NCBI GenBank assembly: GCA_026724425.1
Contig: JAIUCV010000011.1
Coordinates: 9,197,501 to 9,261,500 of the forward strand
Source: Erythrophleum ivorense
Taxonomy: Eukaryota; Streptophyta; Magnoliopsida; Fabales; Fabaceae
Direction of reading: 5' to 3'
Length of the DNA stretch: 64,000 nt
In this document: positions 24,234 through 39,000 of the stretch, piece by piece
Position numbering within the stretch: position 1 is the first letter of the stretch
Layout of the letters: each line of letters opens with the position of its first letter
Made by a program: the position numbers and the translations under genes
Notes under the pieces: model-generated
Seen by the model: only the letters and a program-made list of their open reading frames with translations
Database searches by the model: none
What the model was told of the DNA's origin: nothing

Positions 24234-27200
24234 TTTCAACCTTCCCAAAAATGAAAGCATGTATGTATTCATTTTACTCAACAAAAAAAGAAAGACAGGA
24301 AAAGGGAAAGATATGATCATTCTAATTTCTAATATATAAACCAATATAATTCTTGTTGATGAGCAAATATAATTCCTTTTTTATTTCTTTCATAATATAT
24401 ATATATATATATATATATCTAGTCAATCATTCGATTTTAATATGAAACTTTCGATTAAGGAAACCCCCGATTTAATAAAACATAAAATTCAATTTTATTA
24501 ATTGATTACCTGCAATATATCATGGTAAATGACTAAATGTAATTAAAGTTATATATTGATAGTTTTAGATATGGAGCTTTTTTTCTTTTTTCTTAATTCC
24601 CATTTTCAATATACACACACATTTGGCTTTTCCTTTTTTTTTTCTTCCTACAATTATAGATATATATTAATCTTTTGTAGCAAACAGGTATTTTAATCAG
24701 TCTAAGAGTAAAAAAAAAAAAAAAAGATAATATACTTTGAAACTGATACATTGATTCAAATTGCTTAGTTTGGAAGAGATTGGTAATTCTTGGATTTAAC
24801 GAATAAAATTCTGTAGAATATGCTTTTGCTTCCTTGCTTCCACTCTTAGCACGAAGGAGAGGTAAAACGACAGTATTTGACAACGACATTTTAAAACCTA
24901 AAGTAAATTACATAAATATTTTTTACGACAATAATAAAACTCGTCACAGAAAACATCTTATATGTTGGTAGAAAGAATCAAACCCAATGTACTATGAGTT
25001 GATAGCGATCAATATTTTTAAACATATATTAGGGTTAGCAATATTTTGAACTTGAATTTGTGAGCATTGCCATTATGGTCTAGATTTTACTTTTGGGAGG
25101 TAAAATATTCGAAAGCAACACAACGTCAAAAAGAGTCAATTAGCTTTTCTTTTTTTCCTTTTTCAAATTGGAACATGTTGATTTTGACTTGTGAATTAAA
25201 TTAACATTCAGGTAAAGGCCTATAGTAACGCTTTAATGTGCAATAATTGGGATCCTATGCATGGAAATTGGTTTTGTTGTCCTTAGCCTTTTTGTGGATG
25301 TGAAAACCTCTTTATAATAAAGTTGAAGCAGCATAAACTCAGTACTAGGCACTGGGCACAAAGCGTTTTAGACAAACATGGTGTTAATAACTAAGTTAGC
25401 AAAGAACAGTTTGATAAAAATAATTCTTGTACACATTATATGCATATATGCCCAATAATCAAAATTTTTTAAATTTATTTTTTTTTTCTTCTTAAGGCAT
25501 CATTCTATTAAAGAAAAATAAGAAAAGAGTAATATAAAAAAGTGAGAGTGTGTATAGGAATTTTTTTTTTTACCAATTCTTTTTATTTTAATCTCGTTTT
25601 AACAAAATGACAACCTATTCTTCGCAGTAAACAAAAAAAAAAAAAAGATGTACATTCAGGTTTTTAAGTATATGTACAGTTGATACATGTAAAAATTTCT
25701 CAAGAGTTTTGATAATCTTATAAACTTGGAGCAAATTAAAGGTTGAAGTAGAATTCCATGAAGGTAAGATTTTTTTCTCCAAAAGTGGCCGTAAAGGAAA
25801 AGATTCATTCGTTCGACACACATGAACCAATTGAAATGGGTGCAGCAAATCCCCTTAATGTGAGAGGTCAATGAGAATAAAATTTAAGTGTATTTTTTAT
25901 ATCTCCATTATCATATTATTTAAAAAGAATATGATATATAAATTTTTTTATAATTCAATAATGATTACTTCTTTTTAAAGAAGTTTTTTCATAAATTATA
26001 TTTTTATAAAAAAAATTTGATAGAAAGTATGTAAATAAATTAAACTTAAATTTTGCTTATAAAATAATTGACAGAGTGGAATACAGAAATTTCAATTTCT
26101 TTTTGTGATGATTCAAAATAGGGTAAACTTTTCTTCATTTATCTTTTTTGTAAAGCTCTAGCCAAATACACTATTGGCAATTTTGCATATCATTATCTAA
26201 GACACTTCATTTTTATAAAGATAAAGATGGCTAGCAATAGCATGATATGAAGTTACTTGTCTACTTTTCTTTGCATTTGGGCTTTTATTACCGAAAAAAG
26301 GACATTTTGATTAATTTTTGTCGTCTCACTCATTAGAAATCAATCATGCAAAAAAAAATGCTTTTAGTCAAAAGCAATTATGAGTGAAAGTGCACACTTG
26401 ATGGGTCAAGTTGGCTAAAAAAATTGAAAAAATTAAAGTTAATGACCTAAAATTAAAAATATTTATTTTAAAGAATTTGTTACCATTAGATTTAGAGGAT
26501 TTTACTTAAAGTTAATGATAATCTATCTTAAAATAATGATAATTGAGCATTTAAAGTGAATATTTTAAACTTTGAATCTTTAACTTTAATTCTCCCAAAA
26601 AAAGTTTGGCCTAAGATGTACACCAAATTAATGACTTTGAAAGTTAAAAGTTATTAAGAATGTACATAGACTTACCTAGTCTAATATGTCTAGTGCAACC
26701 TGATCAAATCAAGTTAGACCAAGCCAATCTCCCAAAAAATAAAATGACCAATCAAGTGGATCGCTAAGCTAGTCAATTTGGACTTGCCTATCCTGGCCAT
26801 GCATAATAATGATGATGATGATAATGATAATGATAGTGATAGTGATGATGATGATGATGATTAGGGACCTATATGAAAGTTGACTTTTTTAAGGGCCAAT
26901 ATGTGATTTACTAAAGACCTAAATGAAAATTTTATTTTATTTTTAGGATGATTTTGTAATTTTAGCCAAAAATTTGTAAACACATTTTATAAATTATAAA
27001 AGATAAAAGAGGTTAAGTCCCTTTCAATTCTCTCCTACATATAATTGTCATATTCAAACAAAAAAAATGACATGTAAAATGTACATCTTTAAAGTTGAAA
27101 ATAAAAATTTCAAATTAAGATAGTAAGTACTTTTTTTTTTGAAAAAAAGCAGGCAAACCATTTTTACTATTTGCATCACCTCCATTTAAAAAATTTTCCA

Positions 27201-29184
27201 AAATAAAAATAAACATACATCACCTTAAACAAATCACCAAGTGCTGAATTATAGCATTTTGAAATTTCACTATTTATGGGCCTACATTTTCTTTTTGTTT
27301 ATTTTTTTGAACTCATATTTTTTTATTTTGGTTTTATTGTATAGATCTTATAAAGACTTATCAAAACAAGTGATTATATATTTAAAATGGTTAAATAATT
27401 ATAAAAATATAAACATTCAAAGTTCTTAAAAGTTTTAAAGTTTTTTTTTGTTAAATATAATAAGCATATTTAGGCTCAACTAACTCAAACTAACCAACCT
27501 ATCATAATATACAACCAGGCCAAACTTAGGCAAGGCCAAGAACTAGATCACGAATAAATCTTATTCGACCCAATCTATGTTCATCCTTAAAAATTATACT
27601 GTGGTTGTCTCAACCAATCATTTACAAGCTAAGATTTTATTGGTACCTTTATGCCATAACTTTATAGTGATGCTTAGCTACAAAAAACAGTTGTAACTAA
27701 TGATTTTTTTAGGTTGGGAATGCAATCTTGTTGTAAAATCCAATGAAGAACTTTTCTAACTACGAGAAGAAGAAGTAATGGTTTATGCATTTCTCTCGAT
27801 TTTTTTATATTTGTTAGGGAGTTGTGCAAACTTGATTTTGATAAAAAAATGAGTTTGTATAATTGTGATTTATGTTTGAAGACTTTTCAAAAATTTTTGC
27901 CACCAATACAATTCATCTAACGTAAAAGCAAATTTTTATTCACTTCAGCACAAATAGGGATTTGGAATTCAAACATGGTTTTGCAGGAAAATTCAATACT
28001 AAACCAAACAAACTAATTTACAAAGTAAACTCACGTTTCAATATACAAACAAACTTTTCAGCTCTTTAAACACCAAACCAAACGCACCCTTCCACCCCCA
28101 TCTCTTGATAAGCCCATCATTATAATTAATATAGAATAAACACTTAGCTTCGTTTGCTCTTCAACTTCCCAATCCAAAGAATAAATAGACCATCCATTAC
28201 TTGTTACTTGCAATTGAGAATGTTCAGTAGAATATACGTGATGAGTTGGTGCACTCGATGCGGAATGTTATATTACATTATAAGTTTATAATCAAATAGC
28301 TAAAGTAAATTGATATTTTTAATCAAAGTTGATAGATTAATTAATATCGCTACCCGTACATGTGTATTATAGATTATAATTAATTTGGAAAAAAAAAAGA
28401 TTACAATTATCTCTTCCATATGAACCATAGGCGGCCTTTTGACTCAGAATTGGGATTTAAATGAACCAATCAAAGCATTACGAAAGCTATGGCTGTCATT
28501 TTAGGGTTTGATAGATTAAGCATAATATAGAGATGGAGTCATGCACAAATTAATATAAAATAACTTGTCCATTAAGTCAAATAAGCATTCAAATTCACGC
28601 ATTCAATAAGATATAGTAAATAATAATGCAACTTTGACTAACTTCTTAATTAGCACGTCACTCTACTCTTAAATAAGATTTAGCAAATTAATATATTAAA
28701 AATCTATCTTCTTAAGCCACAAAATGAGGCATCCCAAAGCTTGGATCTAGGCTTACCATTTCTTAAGGCTTTATTTAAAATCTCTCTTTTCCCACCACTT
28801 GATGTGGATGATACTCTATATATAAAGAAAACCCAATAAAGATATGCTTAAAAACCTTGTAATCAAATATTCTACCTAGCATGAATATGATGACTTGATA
28901 TAGACCTTATCACGGCACAAGCTATGCCTTCCTTTTATATGAAAATCAAATTATTGTTCTAATCTATAATTAGCTTTATATGAAATAGAGTTGAAAGCTT
29001 GTGTACCCAAATATTAAATACGGAATTATTTTAATTTATTTGTTTAACAAAATAAAATAATATTGAGATAATCTCTCATTATTTGACAATTTTTAAGATT
29101 TATTATTTAACTCATCATGTATAATCATCCATTATTTTGAAAAATAAAATTTCATGTCCCATGCATCCGTCAATTTTTTTTTTC

Positions 29185-29545
29185 TTTTAAGTAAATTATA
29201 CAACTATCTCATGAGTTTTACTGAAATCACACAAACTTTTTCTTTATTTTTAAAATATATACAAGCTTCTCATAAAATAAAAAATTATCTACAATTTAGT
29301 CTAAGTTTAAATTTGTTGATCAAAATATTGTCTACTTGAATTATTTAGTTATAAAATATGTATTTAAGTTTAAATAGAGGACATTTTGGTCAAAATATTT
29401 AAAATTGGATCAAAATCTAAAGTAACTTTTTATTTAAAAAGAAGTCCATGTATATTTAAAAATAGATAAAAGTCTTCATATTTTCAACAAAATTTAAAGG
29501 TATTTTTAGTAAAATTTAAAGAAGATTTGTGTAATTTATTTATTT
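29185..29545. repeat. fold-back MITE-like element, copy 1
   Basis: The left part (TTTTTAAAATATATACAAGC; ATCAAAATATTGTCTAC) and the right part (GAGGACATTTTGGTCAAAAT; ATTTAAAAATAGATAAAAG) are imperfect reverse complements. A related copy is at 43305-43675. Confidence 0.5.
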
Positions 29546-31079
29546 ATAATACCTTTAAGATATCAATTTTTATTATAATTTATCATTTTAAGCTCTATTA
29601 CCAAATCACAACAATAATTTGAATTATACTTAAATATAATTTTTTATATATTTTTTTATCAAATTCCTTAATTAAAATATAACAAATAAATAATTTTTTA
29701 AAAAAAATATAACATGTGTATAGTTTTATTAAAGAACTACACATTTGTTATATTTTGATAAAAAAAATTGATAACAAAGATATAAATAATTATATATAAA
29801 TTTTTTAAAGTAGTTTTAATATTTATTATTGGACTAAGACACTAATCACTAATTAATTCCAAACACATTAATACAAAAACTTATAATGAAAAACATATAA
29901 GATATGGCATAATTAATTATGCAAAAAAATGAAAATTTGAGAAGCATAAACATACAAAATACAGCAAAAGTTGAGATTCCTAGGTATTAAAGTTGATTGT
30001 GTTGTTTTATGTATGTGAAAGAAAGGTGGGAGATTCTTCCAACAATTTTGCCTAGTTGGATAAAGAGAATTCTATGCCTTTGACCCGTCTATCACGACAC
30101 CTCCACCTTTCTATCCTCTTTGTCAATATTCGTTCTCCAACTTGGCTTCGGAGATGACTTCGATGTCAATGCCTTTTGAACGTTCCACTTCTTTGATTGA
30201 GATTTTTGTGGCTTTCAAAATAGTTATTTAAATAAAATTTTATAAAAAATATTGCAAGAAAGATATAATTTATATTTGGCAAAATCATTTTGATAAGCAC
30301 TTTTATCAATTTAATAATCTTGGGAAAAATGTTTTTTTATTGTCAAATTACTTAAAATGGACATAGATTGAAGAAGTAAGTAAGAAAAGGAAAGAAGTAA
30401 TTAAAATAAATAATGATTCTAAGTGTGATATTTTATCTCAAAAAAATAATTTTCTACTTTTACTTCTACTTAAAAAAAAAACTCATTTTTTAATTCCTTT
30501 CAATAGTAGAAAAATTGTCATTAGCTACATACTACTAGAAAACAACTTACTATTTTTACAAAAACTTGGCCAAATATTTATTTTCTCAAAATAAATATTT
30601 TTCTTTAAATAAACGACTCCTATCCTATTCCTTCAGTAACTAAGTCAAAAAGTCATGCATTACATTTTTTTTTGGCAGACGAAAAGGGCAGGCCAAAAGG
30701 GAAAAACAAACCAAAAATTACACAACTAATGTGGGAGGTATAAGATTCTCTGTACTAATCTTAGATAAAAAGGTTCATTTTAGGAGGAAAAATGTAAATT
30801 ATAGAATAACCCAACTCATGAGTTAGGTTATAGGAGGCTAACCAATTCATATAAATATTTATTTATTTATTTTCATCAAGTGTGTTCAACTTTTACTTAT
30901 CAATCCATCGTTTGTAAAATGTGGTTTCTCTTCAACAGAATATCATTCTCATTATTAATAACCTGAACCATTATATTCATTTTTAACAATTAATCTTTTA
31001 AGTCCACACTTCAAAGATAATTCAAAATCATTAATAATCTCCCATAATTTTTGCAATGATTGCATCACAAATACCCAAG

Positions 31080-31500
31080 TTATTAATGAAGCTAATTATC
31101 TAATTCTTCTTCCCCTCTCAACAATCTCCCACACTGAGCTAAACCAGTGCTTCTTTTTGCAGTACCATCCATATTGAGCTTCACCAATCATACTCTTGGA
31201 TATGTCTAGCCTATAAGACCAAGTGCTTGTCAATAGCATTGCTAGTGCTTTCATCACCGTCTTCTAACCTCATTTACAAAGTGCGTGATATGATGCACCA
31301 AGTTCATTGGCTTCTTTGCCTGATCTTCAAACGCTGCGAGGTTCCTCCACTTCCATAAAAACAAGTGTATAATTGCAAACACCTTTGACGAGTGAAAATC
31401 TCCATTGTGCTTCATATTCATTATCAGGTCATTTGTAGTCTATTCCTTTAGTTGCCAAGTGTAGAACAAGACACCTTACTTGTGCCACATATTATTATTT
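31080..31500 (-). mobile_element. L1-type LINE fragment, RNase H region
   Basis: The minus strand reads WKWRNLAAFEDQAKKPMNL around 31375-31310 and then, in a shifted frame, KLNMDGTAKRSTGLAQCGRL around 31181-31120. This matches the start of the RNase H domain of plant L1 elements (usual form VKLNVDGS...G.AGCGG). Frames shift between pieces and no complete domain remains. Confidence 0.6.
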
Positions 31501-34500
31501 TTTGAAGTCTCCCATTTCTTGAAAAATCATTTTACTGTATATATGGTCCTCCTTTTTTGGTGGTCTAATACCTAAGTGTCACTTTTTTAATTTTTATTAA
31601 AATGTCATTTTAATAACATCTACATATGTTTATTTGATCTCTCCTATTTGTAAACAGTTGAGATATTTGTGACATTAATATTAAATTGAGCACTTACTAT
31701 TGAGCCAAAAATTATAGTCTATAATTATAGTTTTGATATCAATTTATGGATCGAGTGTTTACCGTTAGACTAAAAGATATAATTATTAGTCAAGGTACAA
31801 TTCTTTTTATTTAACCCTACCAATCTAAATACCATATTTTGATCTAACTTTAATTTCTTACTGAGCCTTGTCAAAGCAAGATATTGGCCATACCAACAAT
31901 TAAGAGAATTTCTCAATTCTCACACATGCCATCAGCTACAAATGTTTCATTTACTTGTAAAAAAATGAACTCAACATATTTTTAAATTTTTTTTAGGCCA
32001 CCAATATATTTAAAAGTTAATAAGAAGTATTTCAGTTTAAAAAAATCACATTATGTATTTGGCTGCCAAAACATGGAGCTAAACAAATTTGTTACAGGCT
32101 CAATTGTAACATTTTTTTATAAGATATATATATATATATATATATAATAAAATAAAAATGATAATAGTATAATTAAGTCATCTCCTCATAAGATATGAGA
32201 GTATTTTACAGTCTTTTTTTTTTAGGGTGTCTCCAAGGCACATTAATTCAAGAATATTAGTATGGGATATCATAGAATAATACAGTACCTAATAATTAAG
32301 GATATTTAAAAAAAAAATTCTACTAACATTCAAGATGTTTAAAGGGTATTATTATTTTGGAAGATATTTCATATTATTACATAGCGCTCTAGGAATTAAA
32401 GAAGAGACTTTAATTGCAATTTTTAAATATTTTTTATTATTTTTTGATAAAAAATAAAAAATAAGTTCTTTCATAACTCGCATTAAATGAATGGATTGTT
32501 TAAATAAGATTTTTTTCATATGTTATATTTTTTATTAAGAAATCTAATAGTTAATAATTAAAAAATTTTACCCAGGTCTTGTCTGAAGTAAAATTTAATA
32601 TACTAAGTTAATGCAAGAAAGTATACTCTTAAGATCATTCCATGAGAGAATTTGGTCCAGATATTACCAAGATACTCTAGAAAATACTAACCAATAAATC
32701 AAAAAGAAAAAAAGCACACATATTTCAAATTTTAAACTTGTCAAATTATTAACTGGATAATTGATTTGTTAAATTTTAATGAGCATATTAAATATTATAA
32801 TATTTCATATCTTAATATCTTATACTATGATGTTACAAATTATAAAATACAGATGATTCTGCTGCCTCTCTTTAGCCTTTTGGTAATATTTTCCTACAAA
32901 TACACCCAAGTTGAAATAACAAAGCAACCCTCTGCAAAGAGCCCTGACCCAAACCAAACGAAGCCCAAACAACCATCACCCACTTTACAAATTGAGGTTT
33001 GAGATCATGTGAGATTGAGTTTTACTCGACCAAAAAAATCAAAAAAAAAAAAAAACAGAGTGAATTTGACCAAGAAAAGAAAGAAAGAAAGAAAGACAAT
33101 GAGAGGAAACAAGACATCAAGAATCTACAATTGGTAATGGGGTTAGTGAAAAATCAGAGTTGACTCTATAACAGTAAGGAGTTTTGTCCTTTTTTCATTT
33201 ATTTCATTTTAGTAACTTAGTATGTAACAGGCTGTGCTTGACTATGGGAAGTTTAATGTTATTGTTTGGGAAATGAGCCATAGACTTTATATCACCAACT
33301 ACGAGGACAGGTCTCTCAGTTTGCTAATTATTATTCACTCAAACTCAAAAAATTTACTGTATATTATTATGCTGTTGATTTAATTTAAAACAAAAATTTA
33401 TCAATTTTCATACATGTAACAAAATTTGTTTCGATAAGCTTAATATGCATTTTATTAGAATAGGATAAGTCACTAGGTGTGCGCATAGTAAGGGCCAGGG
33501 ATGACTAAATTATTCATTGTCTAATAGTAATATTTATAAGATTTATTTGTTTGAATTTGAATATAAAAATAAGAAATAGGTCTGAATTTGAGCAAGAGAA
33601 GTTTTTTATTTTTGTTGTGTGGAAAGGGTCCAACTAAATAGGTCTTATTTAGTAGCTTAATTATATAAATTTATCAAACTAGTACTAACCAATAAACAAT
33701 AAATAATATAGAACCACGGGAGAAAACTAAGTACGTTTCCCTCGCTTTTAAACTAACATGCAAATTCTGGCAGTGAACCTTTCTCTTACAATATGAACTT
33801 AATTAGTTAAAAACTGCTGAACAATAATTTATTTTGAATAAAGTAATGTCATGTGTTAAATATCTAGCTAGTACATACCATAACAGTGACACCTTCACAG
33901 CTACAAGAAAAATCTCTTCTCGTCATCATGATTGAGGCCAAGAAATGAATATACATATATATATATATATGTGTATTATATAAACAAAAGCAGTAAAAGC
34001 ACCTTGTGGGCTCTTCTATTTAATTTTGATGCTGATCCAAAACCAAAAACTTCAAAGAAGGATAATGACTTTCTTAACCGTTTCCAAAGCGATAATATTC
34101 TGGTGGAGGCGCACGTCGTCATCATCTGTATTAATTATTCAAGTATTATTATTAATTATTTGTCATTTTTCCAATTACCAAAGAATAATTATACTTTAAA
34201 ATTTGGCCAAACAATAATTGAACCTGCTTATTTAATTAAATTTATAATTTTTTTTGCATGCTACTGATTAGATTACAAGACCTAACTCATTTTCTAGAAC
34301 CATGAGGTCATGCTTAATTCTGTTGAATTTTTATATCATTCACCTTGCTTTCAGATCTCACTCATAACTAATTGGCTAAATTTATAACCACAGTGGCTTA
34401 CTTAATTAAGTTCTTAATTGGGGTTTTGAAGCGAGTGAGGCCAGGTGATGATGTGGAGTGAAATGGGATAAGATAAATAGCTCGTTCTATCATTTAGAAG

Positions 34501-35390
34501 TTTTAATAAAAAATGGATGATATCTCATTTTTTATTAATTGAATCTTATAATGTTGTTAATAGAGTGAACTTTTTTTGGAGAAATTTGTGATATTATCTT
34601 TGTGATGCTAACATTTAAAAAAATAAAGTAAAATAAACAAGCAAAGAAGGCTAAAAAGGAAAACAACAAATTGTAAAGAACTCAAACTAGTCAACTCAGA
34701 ATGGTATAAAAAGTGAGGTGTGAGATGAATAATTTACTTAATTAGTTTTATAATATTCAATAATGGCTAAGATGCTCAAGAGAATCAATTAAGGTGCATA
34801 TAGACTAAGGTATGGGTTATATATATATTTTGAATCTATGTATCTATTTTATTATTATTTTTACACCGTTCGATATGAATATAAATAACTTCAATGTGGT
34901 AAAATATGATTATGTTAAAAACTTTTAAAACTACGTAGTTTTTTGTATTTCACTTTCTTTTGTACCTATTAATGAATATTTATTATTAATGTTTTAATTT
35001 TAATTTTAATTTTAATATGAACTTATTTTTATTTTTATTTATATCTACTCATTTTTTTAAACTAATCGTGTATAAAAACTAAAAAAATGAAAAAAAAAGA
35101 TATGGAAAAAATTTAGGGATAATCATAAGCAAAATACTATAATTTTGATAATTGGATTCATGCCCTAGAAAGGAGGACCACTTTGGATGAAGGCAAAATG
35201 AAGTGAATCCAATATCAAAGGCACAACACAGCATACTTACAATGATTGAACGCGTAAGGTAAAAGGTCAGTCTTTTTCCATACAGCTTTCAGATTGCTTT
35301 CCGTGCAACGCACCAATGATCTTAGCCTTGTCCTCCTCTGGGCTTGTAACTCCTCCACCTCTTCACATGATCCCACACCCATTGGCCCAC

Positions 35391-35724
35391 CCCATAAATA
35401 TAATGCTCAGAAGTTCACTTTCAATTCATCAGGGATTTTCTCTTTTCTTAAATTCACTTTCAATTCATCACTAAATTTGACACAATAAGTCGCGAGCTTA
35501 CAAGCTTGTTTGTTCTCAAAACCCCCACTTCACTTTCTTTCTCTTTCTCTCAATCTGTACACTTTTCTTCCTCTTCTTTCCCTTCAGATTCTTGTGCGAT
35601 ATATGAAATTGTCTCTGCTTATTTTTTTTTTTTTGGCCTCGTCTCTGAGGGGTTTTGCAGTTCGCATTCGCTGACTTTCGAAAGCAAGAAAGTAGGTCGC
35701 TTTATGGGTCGGGCCATTTTCACG

Positions 35725-35763
<39 letters not shown>

Positions 35764-36630
35764 GGTGATTCTTGTGTTTTTTAAATGGAAATGAATGGTG
35801 CAATGGGGTTGTTTGTTTCTTTATTCTAATGCCTTGCATCAAATATTTCTTGCTTCGTATTCTTGTTTAATGAATTGTTCTGATTAATGGTGGTCTTACT
35901 TAGCTCTAACTAATGATACGGAAAATTTCCATTTCTTTGTGTATTTTGTTTTAAGCCGGTTGGTTTATTTGGCTGTAAGGTACGATGAAGCTGGGGATTA
36001 GCATATTGAAGTAGTTCGATTTCTTCCTGGGATATCTTCTGTCTTTGATATCTCTTTTCTTGATGTTTGATGATAGGTGTGCAATTCGAAATACTAAACT
36101 TAAATCCTATTAACCAATTTGTTGAGCGAAATTGTTTATTTGGCCTTTGTTTCATTAGCTTTCTGACAAATTTCTACTCCACAAACAAATCAAATCGCTT
36201 GAAGGATTCTGGTTTATGATAGAAACATATTTTCCATCTCCAATTCTATATACTGTTCAATTATATGCTTTATTGAGTAGTCCCGAACCCAGAAAGTCCA
36301 AAAATCTGGGAAAGTAGGAGATTGAGCCAAAAGATATGAAAAAACTTTCGAGCAATCATCTGTGAGCTCAAAGTAGCAATTTAGAAGATTTTTATTAAAG
36401 AGTCAGCCTAGGATTCAGTATTTCTTAATCATATGCTTGATAATATAAATTGCCTTGAGTTGATCCTCCTTTCACTAGTTCTATTTCATATGATTCTCAT
36501 CAATAGATAAAGAATTAGCATTTGCAACGTAGAACATTTGATTTTCCGAATCTTCAGTCCATGTGGCTGATAATGCCAAATTTGAGTTTCAATTTGATTT
36601 GATTTTGGTGTTTTGCAGAAATATAATTGC
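35391..36630 (+). promoter_or_regulatory. promoter, CT-rich leader and leader intron of the DUF688 gene
   Basis: A TATA-like ATAAATATAA lies at about 35395. Downstream, 35510-35580 is rich in CTTTCTC and a perfect (CT)17 runs 35727-35760, both typical of plant 5' UTRs. A good acceptor TTTTGCAG ends at 36619, so 36620-36630 is leader joined to the start codon and most of 35.8-36.6 kb is a leader intron. The donor is not certain. CTGTAAG/GTACGA near 35977 is one candidate. Confidence 0.45.
35727..35760 (+). repeat. (CT)17 microsatellite in DUF688 leader
   Basis: Perfect CT run of 34 bp in the putative 5' UTR of the DUF688 gene. Confidence 0.97.
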
Positions 36631-38769
36631 ATGATACCAAAAAAAAAAATGATGGATGAAAAGCAGTTAGATTTTAATCAGCCACTTTTATCAGTGAGGC
36701 GGTTCTCACCAAAACTGGCCCCTGAAACTGATAATGAAAGGAAAACCAACAATTCATTAGTCAGATTACCTCCTCCTCCTGCTTTCAAATCAGATTTGAA
36801 ATCTGGTCCAGTGAGCCATCCTGGAACTGTTCCTTTTATATGGGAGCAGACTCCTGGAAGACCCAAGGATGAAAGCAAATTACCAACACTGGCTGTTGAA
36901 CAGCCTCCGCTTACCCCAAACCTTCCTCCTGGGAGGGTTTTAAAAGTTAAACAGCAAGATTCTGATCAGATTTCAAAAGGAAGTACTATTTCCAACTCTC
37001 AAAATGTTACATCTTCGGATAAAAATGCAACAAAGCATAAGAGTCCACAAGAGGCAATGGCAGAAGAGGCGAGTTCTGATTCAGATAATGGAGATGAGGC
37101 CTATCAGGATGCACTTGATACACTCTCTACAACTGGATCATTCTTCATGAACTGCAGTGTGAGTGGTTTGAGTGGGTTGGATGATCAAGAGTTACAACCA
37201 TTTGGAAGTTTCTCAAGGGATCAACAGGCACGTAACTTCATGATTGGTCGGTTCTTGCCTGCAGCAAAGGCAATTGCTTCTGAAAAACCTCAATATACCT
37301 CCAGGAAGCCACTGGTTGCACAAGAAGAACCACGACAGGTTAAGGAAGCAGTAAGTAGACAAAGGTACAGTCCGCTTAGGCAGGTTGTTCTGTCACATTA
37401 TGCCCAAGATATTAGTAAGGAAGAAAGTGAGGATGAAGATGACAATGACAATGGGTCTGAAAACTATGCAACCAAAGTTTGTGGGCTATTTCCTCGGTTC
37501 TGCCTTTTGAATCCATTACCTGGGCTGAGAATGGAGGATAGGGTGCTAAGTTCTGCAGCTCATGGAATGCAGGCTAAGTCAAGTGCTTCTGAAAGTGGAA
37601 CTAGAAAAAAGGTATTAATTTGTCTCAACCTGCTTTTTTTTCTTTTTTGTTATCACTTCACGTGAGTTATTATCTATTTGTTACCTTTGTTGTATTGCAG
37701 CATGCTAGAACTGCTTATAGTGAGAAGAAATCAGTAGTTTCCCAGTTTGGCTTTAGAGAAGAAAAACTAAAAAATGGCATTGATCCACATAGAAGAGGTT
37801 GCAGCAAATTATCAGCTTGTGAGAGTACTCCGTCTGATTTTGGCTGTGCAAGCCCTGTGGTTGAGAAAACTCTGTATGTAGATTCTGTGCATAAGGTTAA
37901 GTCACATTCAAGTTCATCTTCTTCTACAATGAAGGGTCAAACCAATCATAGATGGGAACATATTGAAACTTTGAATAAAGATAGTGACAATTGTAAGAAA
38001 CCTTCAATTGAACCTAAAAGTTCGGAATCTCTTGATTTGTCTCTTGTCTCCTGTCCTGATAGATCCAGTAATGATATGCAAATGGATATCACAAATCACT
38101 CCAATAAAATAGAGTTAGAAAAGCAGAGGTTGACAAAGCCATTAGAGCACGAAATTGACTTACATCAGAATTCAGTGATCTCAAGTCCAAAAGTGGCTCA
38201 ATGTAAGAAAATACTCCCAGAGAATTTAGTGATCGGCAATCAAGAAAACTTTGATGGTCCAATCACGAATCTTGGATCATGGAGGAGCTGGAGATTGGTG
38301 GGTGATGTAGAAGTTGATTCAAAGAGCCTACTTGCTGCGCAATCAACTGATCAAGAATGCACAGAAGTGGCTAGTGATGGAAAGATTGACTTAGAAAATC
38401 AATGGCTAATGAGACCAGGCAATGGAGAGAACTCAGATGCAATGCATTTGAGGCTTCCTCTTGCTCTTCCTTCACCAAAAGCTCCATCAGAGTCTTGGCT
38501 TAAGCAAACTTTACCTACCATTTCCTCGAGGAATATATCTTTGCGGTCTTATGCTGCTGCCTACATTCCTGCACATAGTCGAACTCCTAATACAGCAACA
38601 CTTGCTCCTAAGTGGGAAACAATCGTCAAATTTTCTAAGGTACGTTATGGGCATTTTTGGTTCTCTGAGGTAATTCAGTTACTTCTGTGATATCAGTTTG
38701 TGCTACTATTGATGTGAGATTTTTTTCTTTTTTCTTTTCAAGGAACTAGCACCAATTCCAGATGATTGA
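36631..38769 (+). CDS. DUF688 family protein
   Basis: Exons 36631-37611, 37701-38639 and 38743-38769 have GT-AG borders, all in phase 0, giving about 647 residues. The last exon encodes only ELAPIPDD and a stop. The family hallmark GTVPFIWEQTPGRPKDE lies near residue 70. Other family features are LDFNQPLLSVRRFSPKL near the N-terminus, the acidic stretch SSDSDNGDEAYQDALDTLS, VCGLFPRFCLLNPLPGLRM near residue 300, and LPLALPSPKAPSESWLKQTL then WETIVKFSKELAPI at the C-terminus. No signal peptide or membrane segment is seen; the protein is Ser- and charge-rich and probably largely disordered. DUF688 proteins are plant-specific with no established reaction. ATG at 36631 is used; ATG at 36649 or 36652 (MMDEKQLDFNQP) could be the real start and fits relatives about equally well. 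Confidence 0.9.
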
Positions 38770-39000
38770 ACTTTCTAGAGATGGTCACTGATCAATTGAT
38801 TAGCAACTTTTTTGGTCATTCAAAGTGTTGAACACTTTTCATCTGTTCATTGTATTTTCGTCTTACGGGGTTTTGCCTCTATATTCATGAGGTGGTATAT
38901 ATATTTGAAACTGTAAATCACAACTGCCTTTGTTCTTAATCCTGTAAAATGTAAATGTAATTAGACGTTTCAATTGAACTGTCTTGTAAATCACATCAGG
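38770..39000 (+). terminator. probable 3' UTR and polyadenylation region of the DUF688 gene
   Basis: TGTATTTTCG and TGTAAATGTAATTAG lie in an AT- and TG-rich stretch after the stop, like plant far-upstream and near-upstream poly(A) elements. The exact cleavage site is not visible. Confidence 0.35.

Larger units (their letters stand above)
21761..35390. other. AT-rich intergenic region between the divergent kinase and DUF688 genes
   Basis: About 13.6 kb of very AT-rich sequence with no supported gene. The open frames are short and of low complexity. It holds the three MITE-like copies at 22.7-24.0 kb, a fold-back repeat at 29.2 kb and an L1 fragment at 31.1 kb. TA runs lie near 23041-23069, 24203-24231, 24398-24418 and 32128-32147, and a GAT-rich simple repeat lies near 26803-26860. 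Confidence 0.7.

Noticed and set aside
25873..26060. 11-bp inverted repeat (AAAATTTAAGT) about 165 bp apart, MITE-like
   Set aside because: Too short and AT-rich to exclude chance, and no target duplication.
33932..34267. 111-residue plus-strand open frame
   Set aside because: Low-complexity start over a TA repeat, no motif, no splice context.
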